NCBI GenBank assembly: GCA_018812385.1
Contig: JAHJDU010000642.1
Location: forward strand, 1 to 6,391
Direction: 5' to 3'
Length of the DNA stretch: 6,391 bases
From: Pseudomonadota bacterium
Lineage (GTDB): Bacteria; Desulfobacterota; Desulfobacteria; Desulfobacterales; Desulfobacteraceae
Shown here piece after piece: positions 5,232 through 6,391 of the stretch (position 1 is the stretch's first letter; each line of letters starts with the position of its first letter). The notes under the pieces were generated by a model. That model was not told where the DNA came from and did no database searches. It saw only the letters and a program-made list of their open reading frames with translations. Position numbers and translations under genes: made by a program.

Positions 5232-6391
5232 AATCCTGCCTGAAATCCTTTCCAATCAGATTGCAGCAGGTGAAGTGGTACAAAGACCTTCCTCCATTGT
5301 TAAAGAGCTGGTTGAAAACAGTATTGATGCCGGCGCCACAAGTATAAGCGTGGAAATTGAAAAAGGGGGGAAATCTTTAATCCGGGTTTCAGATAACGGC
5401 TGCGGTCTTTTGCGGGATGACGCACTTTTATCCATTGAAAGATATGCCACAAGTAAAATATTTACCAAAGAGGACCTTTTTTCCATCTCAACCATGGGAT
5501 TTCGGGGAGAGGCCCTTCCTTCCATTGCATCCGTGTCAAAATTTACCCTTATTACAAGAACAAAAAAATCTGATATTGGAACAAAAATTGAAATAATCGG
5601 CGGTAAAATAAGGGATGTGTCTGATGCAGGAGCACCCGTTGGAACCATGGTTGAAGTGAAGAATCTTTTTTTTAATACGCCGGCGCGAAAGAAATTTTTA
5701 AAATCCGATAACACTGAGACAAGTCATATTGCCGATATGATATCTGGTATGGCCCTTGGAAATTCTCATATTCAGTTCAGATTGTTTTTAAACAAGAACC
5801 TGACAAAGAACTTTTCATTGTCTGATGATTTATTCCAACGATCTATAAATGTACTGGGAAAAGATGTTTCCCAAAATCTTTACAAAATAGAATACGCAGA
5901 TGATTTTATGGGTATAAAAGGGTTTGCTGTTCATCCAAAGGTTTGTCGCACCAGTTCTTCAAAGATTTTTCTTTTTGTGAACAACAGGCTGATTTATGAC
6001 AGAGGACTTATTTCTGCTATTTTTCAAGGGTATAAAGGAAGACTGATGAAAGGCAGGTTCCCTTTAGCTGTCCTGTTTATCCAAATTCCCTTTGATCAGG
6101 TGGATGTAAATGTTCACCCCTCCAAACGTGAAATTAAGTTCTTTGATCATCAAAGGGTCTATCAGACGGTAGCCCTGGAAATAGGAAAAACGCTTTTAAA
6201 TACCAGGGAAAATTTTTCAGAGTCTTTAAAATTCAAAACTATTAAGACCGGGTCACAGGATCTGTATCAAGGCAGCACAAAAGAAAAGGTAAAGGATTCT
6301 TCTCCTAAAGTTGAGCAATCTGTCTTTGAATGGGGTATAGGTTCAAGCTTGGGCTATGCTCAAAAAGAGAAAGGTATTGAACACAAGGCGG
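5218..6391 (+). CDS. mutL: DNA mismatch repair protein MutL, 3' end cut by window
   Basis: MutL is the ATP-driven go-between of mismatch repair: it binds MutS at a mismatch and licenses strand removal. The frame from ATG 5218 stays open for 391 codons to the right edge, so the C-terminal dimerisation domain is missing only because the window ends. The GHKL ATPase domain is complete: ELVENSIDAGA (30-40) with catalytic Glu30 and Mg-binding Asn34, ATP-binding Asp59 in SDNGCG, YATSK (76-80), GFRGEALPSIASV (94-106), and NTPARKKFL (153-161). The transducer domain follows with FVNNRLI and DVNVHPSKREIKF (296-308), whose Lys303 matches the ATP-contacting Lys of E. coli MutL. From about residue 328 a polar linker begins. 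AAGG (5204-5207) lies 10 bases before the start, inside the preceding gene. Whether the C-terminal endonuclease motif exists cannot be seen here. Confidence 0.97.
   Translation, partial: MTTIRILPEILSNQIAAGEVVQRPSSIVKELVENSIDAGATSISVEIEKGGKSLIRVSDNGCGLLRDDALLSIERYATSKIFTKEDLFSISTMGFRGEALPSIASVSKFTLITRTKKSDIGTKIEIIGGKIRDVSDAGAPVGTMVEVKNLFFNTPARKKFLKSDNTETSHIADMISGMALGNSHIQFRLFLNKNLTKNFSLSDDLFQRSINVLGKDVSQNLYKIEYADDFMGIKGFAVHPKVCRTSSSKIFLFVNNRLIYDRGLISAIFQGYKGRLMKGRFPLAVLFIQIPFDQVDVNVHPSKREIKFFDHQRVYQTVALEIGKTLLNTRENFSESLKFKTIKTGSQDLYQGSTKEKVKDSSPKVEQSVFEWGIGSSLGYAQKEKGIEHKA

Noticed and set aside
5256..5714. Open frame of 152 codons on the minus strand
   Set aside because: It lies wholly inside the conserved ATPase domain of mutL, which is certain on the plus strand; it is an antisense shadow.
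1..6391. A novel defence, mobile or biosynthetic system
   Set aside because: All large genes are housekeeping (argS, gatC, gatA, mutL) or a common SPOR protein. No transposase, integrase, nuclease cassette, phage gene or attachment site is visible, and the tRNA shows no duplicated 3' end.

Overview
The window looks like ordinary chromosome from an AT-rich, Gram-negative, strictly bacterial genome. The gene set fits a Desulfobacteraceae-like deltaproteobacterium (Desulfobacterota). That placement is an inference from protein style, from the order argS / SPOR-protein gene / gatC / gatA, and from the use of GatCAB transamidation; no marker gene here proves it.

Layout: (1) A serine tRNA (anticodon UGA, CCA encoded) lies on the minus strand at the left edge, with a good sigma-70 type promoter reading leftward. 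(2) An intergenic stretch of about 160 bases separates it from a rightward gene series and holds a candidate rightward promoter (TTGACA/TATATT) and an imperfect dyad. (3) The rightward series is: an unrecognised 150-residue protein with a very acidic tail; argS (arginyl-tRNA synthetase); a membrane-anchored SPOR-domain protein; gatC; gatA; a 60-residue unrecognised protein; and mutL, cut by the right edge. Spacing is 8, 2, 12 and 49 bases from gene 1 to gatA. After gatA comes about 100 bases of heptanucleotide array, then the 60-residue gene, which overlaps mutL by 14 bases. I see no convincing intrinsic terminator between the genes, so one long transcript is possible, though an unseen promoter before the 60-residue gene cannot be excluded.

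Functionally, argS charges tRNA-Arg, and GatC and GatA are two of three subunits of the amidotransferase that completes Gln-tRNA(Gln) and/or Asn-tRNA(Asn). gatB is not in the window and must be elsewhere. The SPOR protein links the operon to peptidoglycan or septum biology, and mutL is mismatch repair.

No new defence, mobile or biosynthetic system is visible. The most unusual signal is in the DNA: three successive genes (SPOR gene, gatC, gatA) each have their stop codon inside a perfect or near-perfect tandem repeat, with units of 13, 16 and 7 bp. The 7-bp array is exactly 14 units long, supplies the last six residues and stop codon of GatA, and carries a TGA in every unit. A fourth, degenerate 15-bp repeat lies inside the SPOR gene.
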